Translations under genes and position numbers: made by a program
NCBI GenBank assembly: GCA_937907025.1
Contig: CALESJ010000053.1
Coordinates: forward strand, 62,001 to 126,000
Source: an uncultured Faecalibacterium sp.
GTDB taxonomy: Bacteria > Bacillota > Clostridia > Oscillospirales > Ruminococcaceae
Reading direction: 5' to 3'
Length of the DNA stretch: 64,000 nt
The notes under the pieces: generated by a model
The model's database searches: none
Told to the model about the DNA's origin: nothing
What the model saw: only the letters and a program-made list of their open reading frames with translations
Shown here: in pieces, positions 8,204 through 16,889 of the stretch
Layout: each line of letters begins with the position of its first letter
Position numbering within the stretch: position 1 is the stretch's first letter

Positions 8204-10210
8204 ATGGCCCTGAAAGCCCTGCTCGGCCTGCTGCTCATGCTTTTGGCCCTTTTCGGGCTGAGCGCCATTCTGGTGCGCCGCACCGGCGTTTCTTCCGCCG
8301 CCGCTCCGCTGGGGGCGCTGTCCGTGGCGGCCCTGGTCCTGCTGGCGGGCGGGCTGCTGAACCTGCTGCCCCTGGCGGCCCTGGTCCTGCTGCTGGGCGG
8401 CATCTGGGGCATGGCTGCGGAGGGGGCGCTGGCCCGCCGTTCCGGCCGGACCGACCCCGCCCGGGCAGCCCTGGCCCATCCGGCAGCAAAAGTATTCTGG
8501 GTGCTGGCGGTGGTGCTGGCGGTGTATTTCGCCTGCCTGCAGCCGGATTTTCTCAACTTTGACGAGTATTCTTCCTGGGGCACCGCCGCCAAGCTCACGG
8601 TGCAGAATGACAAGCTCTACACCCTGTGCGACGCCGGGCTCCCCTGGCAGATGACCGAGCTGCCCGCCCTGCCCCTGCTGAGTTACTTTTTCCAGTTTTA
8701 CGGGGACTTTGCCCCCTGGCGGGCCATCTACGCGGCGGACCTGGCCATGCTGGCCGCGGTGGCCGCCGTGGGCGGCTGTGCCAGAAAGGCCCGGGTATCT
8801 CTGCCGCTGATGCTGGCGGCGCTGCTGGTGCCCACCCTGCTCTCGGTTTCCGGGCACACGGCCCTGCTCAGCACCGCCTGGCTGGAATTTCTGGGCGACA
8901 TGCCCGCCGGGATGCTCTTTGGCGGGGCGGTGGCCTTCTGGCTTTCGGTGCGGCGTTCCCCGCTGCCCGCCCGGCTGCTGACTCTGCCGGTGGTACTGCT
9001 GGCCGCCAATATCAAGATGAACACCCTGGTGCTGGCCCTGACCGCCGCCGGGCTCATCGCGCTGGACTGCGTCTTTTTCCCCGCGCCGGGAACCGCCCTG
9101 CGCGGCAAATCCATCCTAAAGCGGGTGGGCTTTTCCCTGGCCTGTCTGGCCGCACCGCTGGTGCAGTACGCCGTCTGGAGCGCCCACATCACTCCCCTGG
9201 TGCTGAAGAACGCCGCCTCCGGCGGTATGGGGGATACGGCGGGGGCCTCCCTGCCGGAAGTGGCCGTCAACGGTGTGAAAATGCTGCTGGGCCTGCCGGT
9301 GACCGATTACTTTGAGGCCCGCCGCACCCTGTTCGGGGAGTACGGCGCGGCTTTGCAGTCCGCCTTTTTCACCCGCAATGTGTCCATGATGGGCACCGGG
9401 GCCGTGGTGGCCGCCGTGGCGGTGGTGCTGTTCGTGCTGGCCCTGCTGCTGGGTGCAAACGCCCGGGCCCGTGTACATGCGCTGGTGCTGGGGCTGGGCA
9501 GCGGGCTGTGCTTTTGCGGCTACTTTTTCATGCTGTGGCTCAGCTATGCCTTTTTGCTCAAGGATTCCAGCCCGGACAACCTGGCCAGCTACGCCCGGTA
9601 CTTTGGTTCCTATTACAGCGGCTGGCTGCTGGTGGGGCTGGCGGCGCTGGCCCTGGCCTGTGACGCTGCCCCCAAGGCCCTGTGGGGCCGGGCGGGCGCG
9701 CTGGCGGCCGGGGCGGCCTTTGCCGTTGTGTTTGCGGTGCAGGGCGAGCCCCAGTTCACCATCCTGGGCGTGAGCGAGGGCGAATACGCCGCCGTGCGCG
9801 CCGAGCGTGCGGTGGCCGAAGCCGCCGCCGAATCCATCGCCCCCGGGGAGCGGGTGTTCCTGGTCCGGCAGGGGGACGAAGGCTTTTACTGGTTCCTGTA
9901 CAACCAGACCCTGCGGCCCCTGGACCTGGTATACGGGGAGGGCGGCGCCACCTACGGCGACCCGGCCCTGACCGACGGGGCCTCCGCCCCCTACTTTGCC
10001 CCCTACACGGCGGCGGAATTTGCCGCCATGCTGCAAAAAGAGGACATCACCTGGGTGCTGGCGGCCCGGGTGGACGATGGCTTTGTGGCCAGCTACCATA
10101 CGCTTTTCACCGACGGCCTGGCCGCCGCCCAGAACGGCCCGGTGCTGTACCAGGTCACCCCGGAAGGGCTGGCCCCCGCCGTGACGCTGGAGAAGGAGGC
10201 AAATCCATGA
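8204..10210 (+). CDS. Large polytopic membrane protein, GT-C glycosyltransferase-like (copy 1)
   Basis: A 668-residue integral membrane protein with about a dozen hydrophobic segments and an extracytoplasmic C-terminal part of ~130 residues. After the early transmembrane helices it has FLNFDEYSSWGTAAK (near 116-130). An acidic Asp-Glu pair in the first outer loop is the hallmark position of GT-C polyprenyl-phosphate-sugar glycosyltransferases. It is paralogous to the protein at 10841-12805: same DE[FY]SxWGTAAK loop and a matching tail (FLVRQGDEGFYWFLYN versus FFVSQGDDGSRWFLYT). Its stop overlaps the next start as ATGA. The GT-C assignment is inference from topology and motif; the sugar and acceptor are unknown. 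Confidence 0.65.
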   Translation: MALKALLGLLLMLLALFGLSAILVRRTGVSSAAAPLGALSVAALVLLAGGLLNLLPLAALVLLLGGIWGMAAEGALARRSGRTDPARAALAHPAAKVFWVLAVVLAVYFACLQPDFLNFDEYSSWGTAAKLTVQNDKLYTLCDAGLPWQMTELPALPLLSYFFQFYGDFAPWRAIYAADLAMLAAVAAVGGCARKARVSLPLMLAALLVPTLLSVSGHTALLSTAWLEFLGDMPAGMLFGGAVAFWLSVRRSPLPARLLTLPVVLLAANIKMNTLVLALTAAGLIALDCVFFPAPGTALRGKSILKRVGFSLACLAAPLVQYAVWSAHITPLVLKNAASGGMGDTAGASLPEVAVNGVKMLLGLPVTDYFEARRTLFGEYGAALQSAFFTRNVSMMGTGAVVAAVAVVLFVLALLLGANARARVHALVLGLGSGLCFCGYFFMLWLSYAFLLKDSSPDNLASYARYFGSYYSGWLLVGLAALALACDAAPKALWGRAGALAAGAAFAVVFAVQGEPQFTILGVSEGEYAAVRAERAVAEAAAESIAPGERVFLVRQGDEGFYWFLYNQTLRPLDLVYGEGGATYGDPALTDGASAPYFAPYTAAEFAAMLQKEDITWVLAARVDDGFVASYHTLFTDGLAAAQNGPVLYQVTPEGLAPAVTLEKEANP

Positions 10211-10815
10211 ATCTGAGAATCTGGTTTGCCGCCGCCCGCCGCCATCCCTTCGGGGCGCTGTATCTGCTGGGGGTGCTCCTGCTGGTGCTGTCCATGGTGG
10301 GCAGCTTTGCGCTGGACGGGGTGCTGTACGCCCTGGGCGTGTACGAAGAAAAGACCGTGACCCTGGCCGACACCGACCAGTACACCCTGGTCAACATGGA
10401 AGAAATCGCCCCCGGCGTGCTGACCAGTACCACCGGGGACGCCCAGCTGCTGCTGACCCCGGGCACGCTGGTCCGGCGGCTGCGCCTGGTGGCCGAATAC
10501 ACCGGGGACGGCGGGGAGAAGGACCTGTACTATCATCTGCCGGGCATGGGCTACACCCCCCGGCTGCGGGTCTGGCCCACCGCTGCCCCGGACGGGGAAA
10601 GCTGGACCTACACCCTGCCCCGCACGGCGGGACAGAACCTGCGCCTGGACCTGGCGGACACCTCCGGGGTCGAGGTACAGGTGACGGCCCTTCTCCTCAA
10701 CGAGCGCCCGGCCTGGACCACCTATTTTGTGCCCGGGGGCTGGCAGCTGTTCTGGCTGGCGGTCCTGCCCGGGCTGGCAGGCTGTCTGCTCACCCTGCGG
10801 CGGGACGACCGCTGA
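10207..10815 (+). CDS. Small membrane protein with two terminal TM helices (copy 1)
   Basis: A 202-residue protein. It has one hydrophobic helix near residues 18-40, a ~130-residue polar, beta-like domain rich in Thr/Leu/Asp, and a second helix near 178-195 (WQLFWLAVLPGLAGCLL). This places the middle domain outside the membrane. The ATG overlaps the previous stop and follows AAGGAGG by 7 bases. It has the same layout as the 200-residue protein at 12802-13404, so it is the partner in a duplicated gene pair. No family recognised. A role as accessory or lipid-linked-sugar-handling subunit of the large membrane protein is conjecture from pairing. Confidence 0.7.
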   Translation: MNLRIWFAAARRHPFGALYLLGVLLLVLSMVGSFALDGVLYALGVYEEKTVTLADTDQYTLVNMEEIAPGVLTSTTGDAQLLLTPGTLVRRLRLVAEYTGDGGEKDLYYHLPGMGYTPRLRVWPTAAPDGESWTYTLPRTAGQNLRLDLADTSGVEVQVTALLLNERPAWTTYFVPGGWQLFWLAVLPGLAGCLLTLRRDDR

Positions 10816-10840
10816 CTACACCCGATACGAGGGAATTGTT

Positions 10841-12805
10841 ATGGAACTCTTTTTCAGTCTGGTTTCGCTGGCGGCGCTGGCGGGCTTTGCCGTGCTGCTG
10901 ACCCGGCGCACCGCCCTGCCCGCGCCGCTGACGCCGTTCGTGGCCCTGTGCGCCACCATGCTGTGGTTTGCCGCCGCCGGCATGCTGGGCATCCTGGTGC
11001 CCGCCGGGTGGGTGTATTTCCTGCTGGCGGCGGGGGCCTGGGTGCTGGCCTTCTCCCCGGTGGGCCGCAAGAATCCCCTTTCGGCGCTGAACGCCCCGGG
11101 ATTCATCGCCTTCTGGGTGCTGGCGGCGGCGCTGCTGGTGTTCTTTGCCTGGCGGCAGCCCATGTTCTCCACCTGGGACGAATTCAGCTTCTGGGGCACC
11201 GCCGCCAAGATCGTCAAGACCTCCGGCCATTTGTACGTCAACGCCGAGATCGGCTGGGACTGGGTGGGCTCCCACCGTCCCGCCCTCATCGTGCTGGGGT
11301 ATTTCTTCCAGTTCTTCGGCCCCTATGCCGAATGGCGGGTCCTGGCCGGGTATGACATCCTGCTGCTCTCCATCTTCACCGTGCTGACGGCGGGCGCCCC
11401 CAAAGGCGCCTGGCGGCGGGTGGTGCCGGCGCTGGGCTTCGGGTTCCTGCTGCCTTTCCTCATCACTCTGTACGGCAACGTCACCCGCACCACCGACCTG
11501 TACGCCTCCAGCCTTTCGGATATTCCCCTGGGCCTGACCTTCGGCGGCGCCATGGCGGTGTATTACATGAACAAGCGCCGGGCCCTGTGGCCCACCGCCC
11601 TGGCTCTGGCCACCCTCTGCCTGGAAAAGGACACCGGCTTTGCCATGGCCCTGGTGGCGGCGGGCATCATCGCCGTGGATGCAGTCCTCGGCGCCCTGGC
11701 GGAAAAGTCCCCCGCCCCCGTCACCGGCAAAACGCTGGCCAAGGGCGTGGGGCTGTTCGTGGCCTGTGTGGCGGCTTTCCTGCCCTGGCAGTACTATCTG
11801 GCCGCGTACAGCACGGCGGACACTTCCAACGTGGGCGGCACCCGGCAGATGGGCCAGGCCGAGATGGTCATTACCGGCTGCAAGGAACTGCTGGGCATCG
11901 GCCGGACCGAAAAGTTTTCCACAATTATGGGCGGAATGGTGAAAAACCTGTTCTCCACGACCACCACCATGGTGGGCCCCTTCATTGTGGTGGTGGCCCT
12001 GACCATGGTCCTGGCCGTGGCAGCGGCCCTCTTCACCCGGGAAAAGCTCCTGCGCCGGCAGGCCGGGGTGTTTGCGGTGCTGGGGCTGGGCGGCTTTGCG
12101 GCCTACTTCTTCTTCATCGGGCTGACCTATGTGTACGTCTTCCGGGATGAGGTATCCGACGGGCTGGTGGGCTTTGAGCGGTACATGTACCCTTATCTGC
12201 TGGGCTGGCTGCTGGCCGCCGGAGCGCTGGTGCTCCGGGCCATGGACGAGGAGCGCCCCGCCGGGCTGGTCCAGACCGGATTCGGCGTGCTGGTGCTGGG
12301 GCTGGCCGGACTGGTGTGGCTGCGGGTGCCTTTCACCCTGACCGTCTTCGGCTGCGGGGACGCCGCCTACGCCGAGCGCCGCCAGACCCGGGCGGTGGCC
12401 CTGGAAGTGCAGGCCGTGGTGCCCGAGGACGCCCATATCTTCTTTGTGAGCCAGGGGGACGACGGCAGCCGGTGGTTCCTGTACACCTATGAGTTCTATC
12501 CCTGGTACCTGGATTACAGCGGTACCACGGGCATGGGCGGCGGCGGCACCTTCGCACTGCCGGGGGCCCTGCCGGCGGATACCCTCTACTACCACCCCTA
12601 CACCACCCAGGAACTGCACGACTGCATCCTGGACAACGGCTGCCAGTATATCTTCATCGAACAGTCCGATGACCTCTTTGCCCAGGGCTACGCCAGCCTT
12701 TTCAGTGACGGGCTGGCAGGCTGCGCGGACGGGGCCGCGGTGTATGAGTATAACGCCGGCACCGACCGGTTCGATTTTGTCTGCAATGTGGGAGGGGCGG
12801 CATGA
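10841..12805 (+). CDS. Large polytopic membrane protein, GT-C glycosyltransferase-like (copy 2)
   Basis: A 654-residue paralogue of the protein at 8204-10210, with about a dozen transmembrane segments, the outer-loop motif FSTWDEFSFWGTAAK near 107-121, and a C-terminal extracytoplasmic domain with FVSQGDDGSRWFLYTYEF. The ATG at 10841 was chosen over in-frame upstream starts because these overlap the previous gene and lack hydrophobic character. The ribosome site (GAGGGAA) is moderate. It ends in an ATGA overlap with the next gene. It probably transfers a sugar from a polyprenyl carrier to a surface acceptor; this is inferred from the Asp-Glu loop and the YfhO neighbour. Confidence 0.65.
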   Translation: MELFFSLVSLAALAGFAVLLTRRTALPAPLTPFVALCATMLWFAAAGMLGILVPAGWVYFLLAAGAWVLAFSPVGRKNPLSALNAPGFIAFWVLAAALLVFFAWRQPMFSTWDEFSFWGTAAKIVKTSGHLYVNAEIGWDWVGSHRPALIVLGYFFQFFGPYAEWRVLAGYDILLLSIFTVLTAGAPKGAWRRVVPALGFGFLLPFLITLYGNVTRTTDLYASSLSDIPLGLTFGGAMAVYYMNKRRALWPTALALATLCLEKDTGFAMALVAAGIIAVDAVLGALAEKSPAPVTGKTLAKGVGLFVACVAAFLPWQYYLAAYSTADTSNVGGTRQMGQAEMVITGCKELLGIGRTEKFSTIMGGMVKNLFSTTTTMVGPFIVVVALTMVLAVAAALFTREKLLRRQAGVFAVLGLGGFAAYFFFIGLTYVYVFRDEVSDGLVGFERYMYPYLLGWLLAAGALVLRAMDEERPAGLVQTGFGVLVLGLAGLVWLRVPFTLTVFGCGDAAYAERRQTRAVALEVQAVVPEDAHIFFVSQGDDGSRWFLYTYEFYPWYLDYSGTTGMGGGGTFALPGALPADTLYYHPYTTQELHDCILDNGCQYIFIEQSDDLFAQGYASLFSDGLAGCADGAAVYEYNAGTDRFDFVCNVGGAA

Positions 12806-13404
12806 AACAGAAATTTTCCTGGCTGAACCGCCACAAGATGCTTTCGCTGTACGTTCTGGCGCTGGTGCTGTGGGTGGTGTATGCTCTGGCCTGCGCCGGG
12901 TGGGACGCCCTGGGCTTTGCCACCGGGCGGCTGCACACCGAAACCCTGGCCCTGGCCGACCTGGCGCTGCAGGACATCGTGCAGGATGAAAACGGCCAGT
13001 GGGTCACGGCGGGGGGCGACCCCCAGCTGCAGCTGGCCCTGGACCAGCCGGTGCGCAGCGTGACCTTTGCCACCGATGCCCCGGCTTCCGGCTTTGAGGG
13101 CTATTACGGCAAGGCCGGGCAGGATGCCAGCCTGCGCCGCCGGGTGTGGGCCGAACAGTCCGCCCCCGGCACCGTAACCCTGGTCTTTCCCATGGGCAGC
13201 GGCACCGCCCGCATTGACCCCGCCGGCAGCGAGGGCGTGGTGCTGGGTGCCGCCGATGCGGCCCTCACCGTCAACGCGCCTCTGCCCCTGTGGCAGTATT
13301 TCCGGCCGCTGGGGGAACAGGCCCTGGCCCTGGCGGTGCTGCCCGCCGTTCTGGCTGCCCTGTGGGACCTGCTGGCCTTCTGGGCTGCCCGCCTGCGCCG
13401 CTGA
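12802..13404 (+). CDS. Small membrane protein with two terminal TM helices (copy 2)
   Basis: A 200-residue protein. It has an N-terminal helix near residues 13-34, a polar middle domain, and a C-terminal hydrophobic helix near 165-190. Architecture, position and translational coupling (ATGA overlap with the preceding large membrane protein) match the pair at 8204-10815. Primary sequence similarity to the 202-residue protein is weak by eye, so the duplication is old or relaxed. Function unknown. Confidence 0.7.
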   Translation: MKQKFSWLNRHKMLSLYVLALVLWVVYALACAGWDALGFATGRLHTETLALADLALQDIVQDENGQWVTAGGDPQLQLALDQPVRSVTFATDAPASGFEGYYGKAGQDASLRRRVWAEQSAPGTVTLVFPMGSGTARIDPAGSEGVVLGAADAALTVNAPLPLWQYFRPLGEQALALAVLPAVLAALWDLLAFWAARLRR

Positions 13405-13434
13405 CACTTCATGACAATATCAGGAGAACTCCGT

Positions 13435-15897
13435 ATGGCAAACCTGAAAAAGCGCGCCCTGCCCTACCTGCTCACGGCAGGGGGTATGGTGCTGATCCTT
13501 TGCGCCGTATACGCCCTGTGCGGGTACTGGCCTTTCGGGCCCAACTCGGTGATGACCGGGGACCTGAACAGCCAGTACATCCCCTTCTATGCCCATTTTT
13601 ATGACGCGGCCCGCGCCGGCGGCAGCCTGGTCTATGCCGGGGATATGGGCCTGGGCGGCGGCAGCTTTGCCCTGTTTGCCTACTACTTTGCCAGTCCCTT
13701 TGCCTGGGTATATCTGCTCTTTGCACCCGAGGCCTACGGCTGGCTGTGCTGTGTGGTCTGGGCGCTGAAGATCACCCTGGCCAGCCTGACCTTTGTGTGG
13801 TATCTGCGGCGGCACTGGGGGCCCTGCGCCCTGTTCGTGCCCCTGGCCTGGTGCTACGGGCTCATGGGCTACGCCGTGGCCTATGCCCAGAACGTTCTGT
13901 GGCTGGATTCGGTGATTCTGCTGCCGGTGGTGGCCGCCGGGCTGGACGCCCTGCTCCGCGGCAGGCGCGGCCTGTGCTTCACCCTGGCCCTGGCCGCAGC
14001 CATCTTCACCAATTTCTACATGGGGTATATGCTTTGCATTTTCTCCGTTCTGTATATTCTTGCCATGCTGGCGGCCACGCCCCTGCCCGGGGGCCGGAAA
14101 CAGGCCCTGGCCCGGTTCGGGCAGTTCGTTCTGTGCGGTGTGGGGGCTGCCGCCCTGGCCGGGGCGGTGCTTCTGCCCGCGCTGGAGCAGATTCTGGGGG
14201 TAAAAAACACCGCCCTGGAGCTGACCGGCGGGGTGCAGTTCAACCTTTTGGACCTGGTGCAGAAGTTCTTCACCGGTAACTTTGTGTGGGCGGATGTACA
14301 GAACGGTCTGCCCCCGGTATACTGCGGCATGCTGGGGCTGGCCGGGCTGCTGCTCTACATCGTCAGCCCCCGGCCCGGGCGGGAAAAAGGGGTGTTTCTG
14401 GCCCTGGCTGCCGTGCTGGCCCTCAGCCTGTGGTGGCAGCCGCTGGACCTGGTCTGGCACGGGTTCGCCGCCCCCAACTGGTTCCCCTACCGGGAAAGTT
14501 TCCTGCTGGTGTTCTGGCTGCTGACCCTGGGTGCCGGGGCGCTGACAGCTCCTTTCACACGCTGCCGGGCGTTCACTGCCGGAGGGTTGGCGCTGGTGCT
14601 GGCGGCGGTGGTCTTCCTGACCCGGGCCGAAACCTACGGCCGGCGCCGGTGGGCGCTGGCCTGTGTTCTGCTGCTGGCTGCGATGGCTCTTGTCTGGCTG
14701 TGGAGCCGCAGTGCCGGGACGCAGCGCCGTCTTTGCGCCGGGGCACTGGCGGTGCTGGCGGCCGGGGAGCTGGCCTTGAATGCCGCCTGGGCCCTGCGGC
14801 AGTTTGAGGTCTACCCGGTGGCCGATTACGAAACCTTTGTTTCCGACGGCCGGGCCACGGTGCAGGCCGTGGAGGCCCAAAACCCCGACCGTCTGCGCAC
14901 GGAAAAGACCTTTTTCCGCACCCTCAACGATCCCATGCTGCTGGGCTTTGACGGCCTGACCCACTTCAGCAGCGTGCAGGACGGCACCGGTACCCTGCTG
15001 CTCATGGCCCTGGGCTACTGCAACTACGGGGCCAGTTACGGGTATCTGGGGGGCAGCACCGCCGCGGCGGACAGCCTGCTCTCCATCGGGTATTATCTGG
15101 ACCGGGACGGCGGCACGGTGCCCACCCACTTCACCAAAACCGACCTGGACACCCCCTGGCAGGTCTACGAAAACGCCAATGCTCTGCCCCGGGCACTGTG
15201 GAGCCCGGGCGAGGCCGGGGACTTTTCCCTGACCGACGTGTCCGACCCCTTCACCGCCGCCGAGCGGCTGTACGCTGCCCTGCTGGGGCAGGAAACACCC
15301 CTGTTCACCCGGCTGGAGGGCGGCGCAGGCAGCAGCTTCACCCTCACCCCGGGCACCGACGGCATCCTGTACGCGGTGTTCACCGGCACGGCGGCGGATG
15401 TACCCCTGACGGTGAACGGCACCGACGCGGGCACGGTGCTCAGCGTGGAGCGTTCCTCCGGGGCGGTCATCGACCTGGGCCGGGTCAACGCCGGGGACAC
15501 AGTGACCCTGACCCTGGGGGCGGAGGTGGATTCCGCCGCCTTTGCGGTCCTGGATGAGGCCGCCCTGGCCAACGCCTGTACCGCCCTGACCGATGCCGCC
15601 CCCGCCGTGACCGAATGGCGGGACGGGGCCGTGACCCTGCAAACCGATCAGACCACCGACGGCCTGGCCGTGCTGACCATGCCCTACGATGAAAACTGGC
15701 GGGCAGAGCTGGACGGCCGGCCGGTGGAGGTACAGGCCGCCGGGTATCTGCTGGGGGTGGATGTCCCCGCCGGTGCCCACACCCTGACCCTGACCTACAC
15801 CCAACCCGGCGCCGCAGCCGGTCTTGTGCTGAGCGCGGCAGGGCTGCTGGGATTGCTGACAGCCGCCGTACTTTTCCGGCGCCGGAATCGTTCCTGA
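13435..15897 (+). CDS. YfhO-family membrane protein (probable polymer glycosyltransferase)
   Basis: An 820-residue YfhO-like protein. It has about a dozen transmembrane helices in the first ~480 residues, then an extracytoplasmic beta-rich domain and a final TM helix before RRRNRS. The first outer loop holds PFGPNSVMTGDLNSQYIPF (near 29-47), the conserved Asp region of this family; the tail contains TMPYDENWRAELDGRPV, also typical. In Bacillus and Listeria, YfhO-type proteins take part in sugar decoration of teichoic acids. The ATG follows AGGAGA by 7 bases; the ATG 24 bases upstream lacks a ribosome site. It is the last gene of the cassette and is followed by a strong terminator. Confidence 0.85.
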   Translation: MANLKKRALPYLLTAGGMVLILCAVYALCGYWPFGPNSVMTGDLNSQYIPFYAHFYDAARAGGSLVYAGDMGLGGGSFALFAYYFASPFAWVYLLFAPEAYGWLCCVVWALKITLASLTFVWYLRRHWGPCALFVPLAWCYGLMGYAVAYAQNVLWLDSVILLPVVAAGLDALLRGRRGLCFTLALAAAIFTNFYMGYMLCIFSVLYILAMLAATPLPGGRKQALARFGQFVLCGVGAAALAGAVLLPALEQILGVKNTALELTGGVQFNLLDLVQKFFTGNFVWADVQNGLPPVYCGMLGLAGLLLYIVSPRPGREKGVFLALAAVLALSLWWQPLDLVWHGFAAPNWFPYRESFLLVFWLLTLGAGALTAPFTRCRAFTAGGLALVLAAVVFLTRAETYGRRRWALACVLLLAAMALVWLWSRSAGTQRRLCAGALAVLAAGELALNAAWALRQFEVYPVADYETFVSDGRATVQAVEAQNPDRLRTEKTFFRTLNDPMLLGFDGLTHFSSVQDGTGTLLLMALGYCNYGASYGYLGGSTAAADSLLSIGYYLDRDGGTVPTHFTKTDLDTPWQVYENANALPRALWSPGEAGDFSLTDVSDPFTAAERLYAALLGQETPLFTRLEGGAGSSFTLTPGTDGILYAVFTGTAADVPLTVNGTDAGTVLSVERSSGAVIDLGRVNAGDTVTLTLGAEVDSAAFAVLDEAALANACTALTDAAPAVTEWRDGAVTLQTDQTTDGLAVLTMPYDENWRAELDGRPVEVQAAGYLLGVDVPAGAHTLTLTYTQPGAAAGLVLSAAGLLGLLTAAVLFRRRNRS

Positions 15898-15908
15898 TCA
15901 TACCAAAG

Positions 15909-15946
15909 CAGGGCGAAGACCCCCAAAGTCTTCGCCCTGTTTTTTT
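15909..15946. terminator. Bidirectional terminator between convergent genes
   Basis: Perfect 12-base arms (15909-15920 and 15928-15939) with a seven-base loop and TTTTTTT on the plus strand. The minus-strand LuxR-type gene ends at 15945, so it may terminate transcription from both sides. Confidence 0.9.
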
Positions 15947-16862
15947 ATTGCAGCATGTACCGTTTCAGGTCCTGCCGGTGGGTCACGCCCAGCTTTTCCA
16001 TGGCTTTGGAAACATACCGCTTCACCGTGTTGGTGGAAACGTTCATGTGGGCGGCGATCTCCGGGTTGGTCCAGCCCCGGGCCGCCAGCATGGCCATGGC
16101 AAATTCAGTGGTGGTCAGGTTTTCGGCCACGGTATCGCCGGTATCCGGGTTATGGATCTTCCGCCATCCGTCGGAAAAGCTGTAAGTGATGTCGATGATG
16201 CGCCGGAAATCCTCCGGCCAGCCCGGCTTGATCACCGCTTCCAGCATGCCGCCCAGCAGCCCGTGATGCTCCCCGAATCCTTCGATAAGGTCATCCGGAC
16301 GGGCCAGGTCCCAGGCGGCCAGCAGATGCTTCTGGGCCGTATCGGGCTGGCGCAGGCTCATGTAGTCCATCACCGCCACCAGATGCAAGTAAATGGCCGG
16401 GATCGGGTAGCGCTCGGCCCCCATGGCCAGCGTGGCTTCCACGATGCCGATGCTTTTCTGGTATTCCTCCTGCAGGTACAGATAATGCGCCTGCACATAC
16501 AAGGCAAAGGCCCGCAGCCCCGGGGGCAGCATGGGCAGGAAATCCTGTACCGGCGGCAGGCCGTCCGGCAGCGGCAGGTGAAGCAGTACTGCTGCGGTGG
16601 CCGCAATGAACGCCGCAGCCGCGCTGCGCTGCGGGGCCGCATCGGCGTTCAGGGTGCGCTGCACTTCGTTCAGGGCACAGCGCACCTGCTGGATGCGCCC
16701 GCAGGACAGGTTGGCGTACGCATACAGCAGATTGGCCGAAAGCCGGGTGTCCCGGCTGCGGGCGTGCAGATACCGCTCGGCCATGCGGGCGGCGGCTTCC
16801 GGCTGACCGCTGAAATACAGGTACTCGGCGGTGGCCACATCCTTGCCGGGGCCTTCGGGCAT
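15945..16862 (-). CDS. LuxR-family transcriptional regulator with TPR-like sensory part
   Basis: A 305-residue protein. Residues 1-230 are helical and TPR-like (AEYLYFSGQPEAAARMAERY, LLYAYANLSCGRIQQV). The C-terminal ~65 residues form a LuxR-type helix-turn-helix (RGWTNPEIAAHMNVSTNTVK, then RYVSKAMEKLGV). It looks like the C-terminal part of a MalT-type regulator without the N-terminal ATPase. It lies downstream of glycerate kinase in the same reading frame, with only nine sense codons between the kinase stop and this ATG. No good ribosome site is visible, so expression may depend on coupling. Targets unknown. Confidence 0.75.
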   Translation of the reverse strand: MPEGPGKDVATAEYLYFSGQPEAAARMAERYLHARSRDTRLSANLLYAYANLSCGRIQQVRCALNEVQRTLNADAAPQRSAAAAFIAATAAVLLHLPLPDGLPPVQDFLPMLPPGLRAFALYVQAHYLYLQEEYQKSIGIVEATLAMGAERYPIPAIYLHLVAVMDYMSLRQPDTAQKHLLAAWDLARPDDLIEGFGEHHGLLGGMLEAVIKPGWPEDFRRIIDITYSFSDGWRKIHNPDTGDTVAENLTTTEFAMAMLAARGWTNPEIAAHMNVSTNTVKRYVSKAMEKLGVTHRQDLKRYMLQ

Positions 16863-16889
16863 GGCTTCGATGGTGGCCCGGCATCCGTT

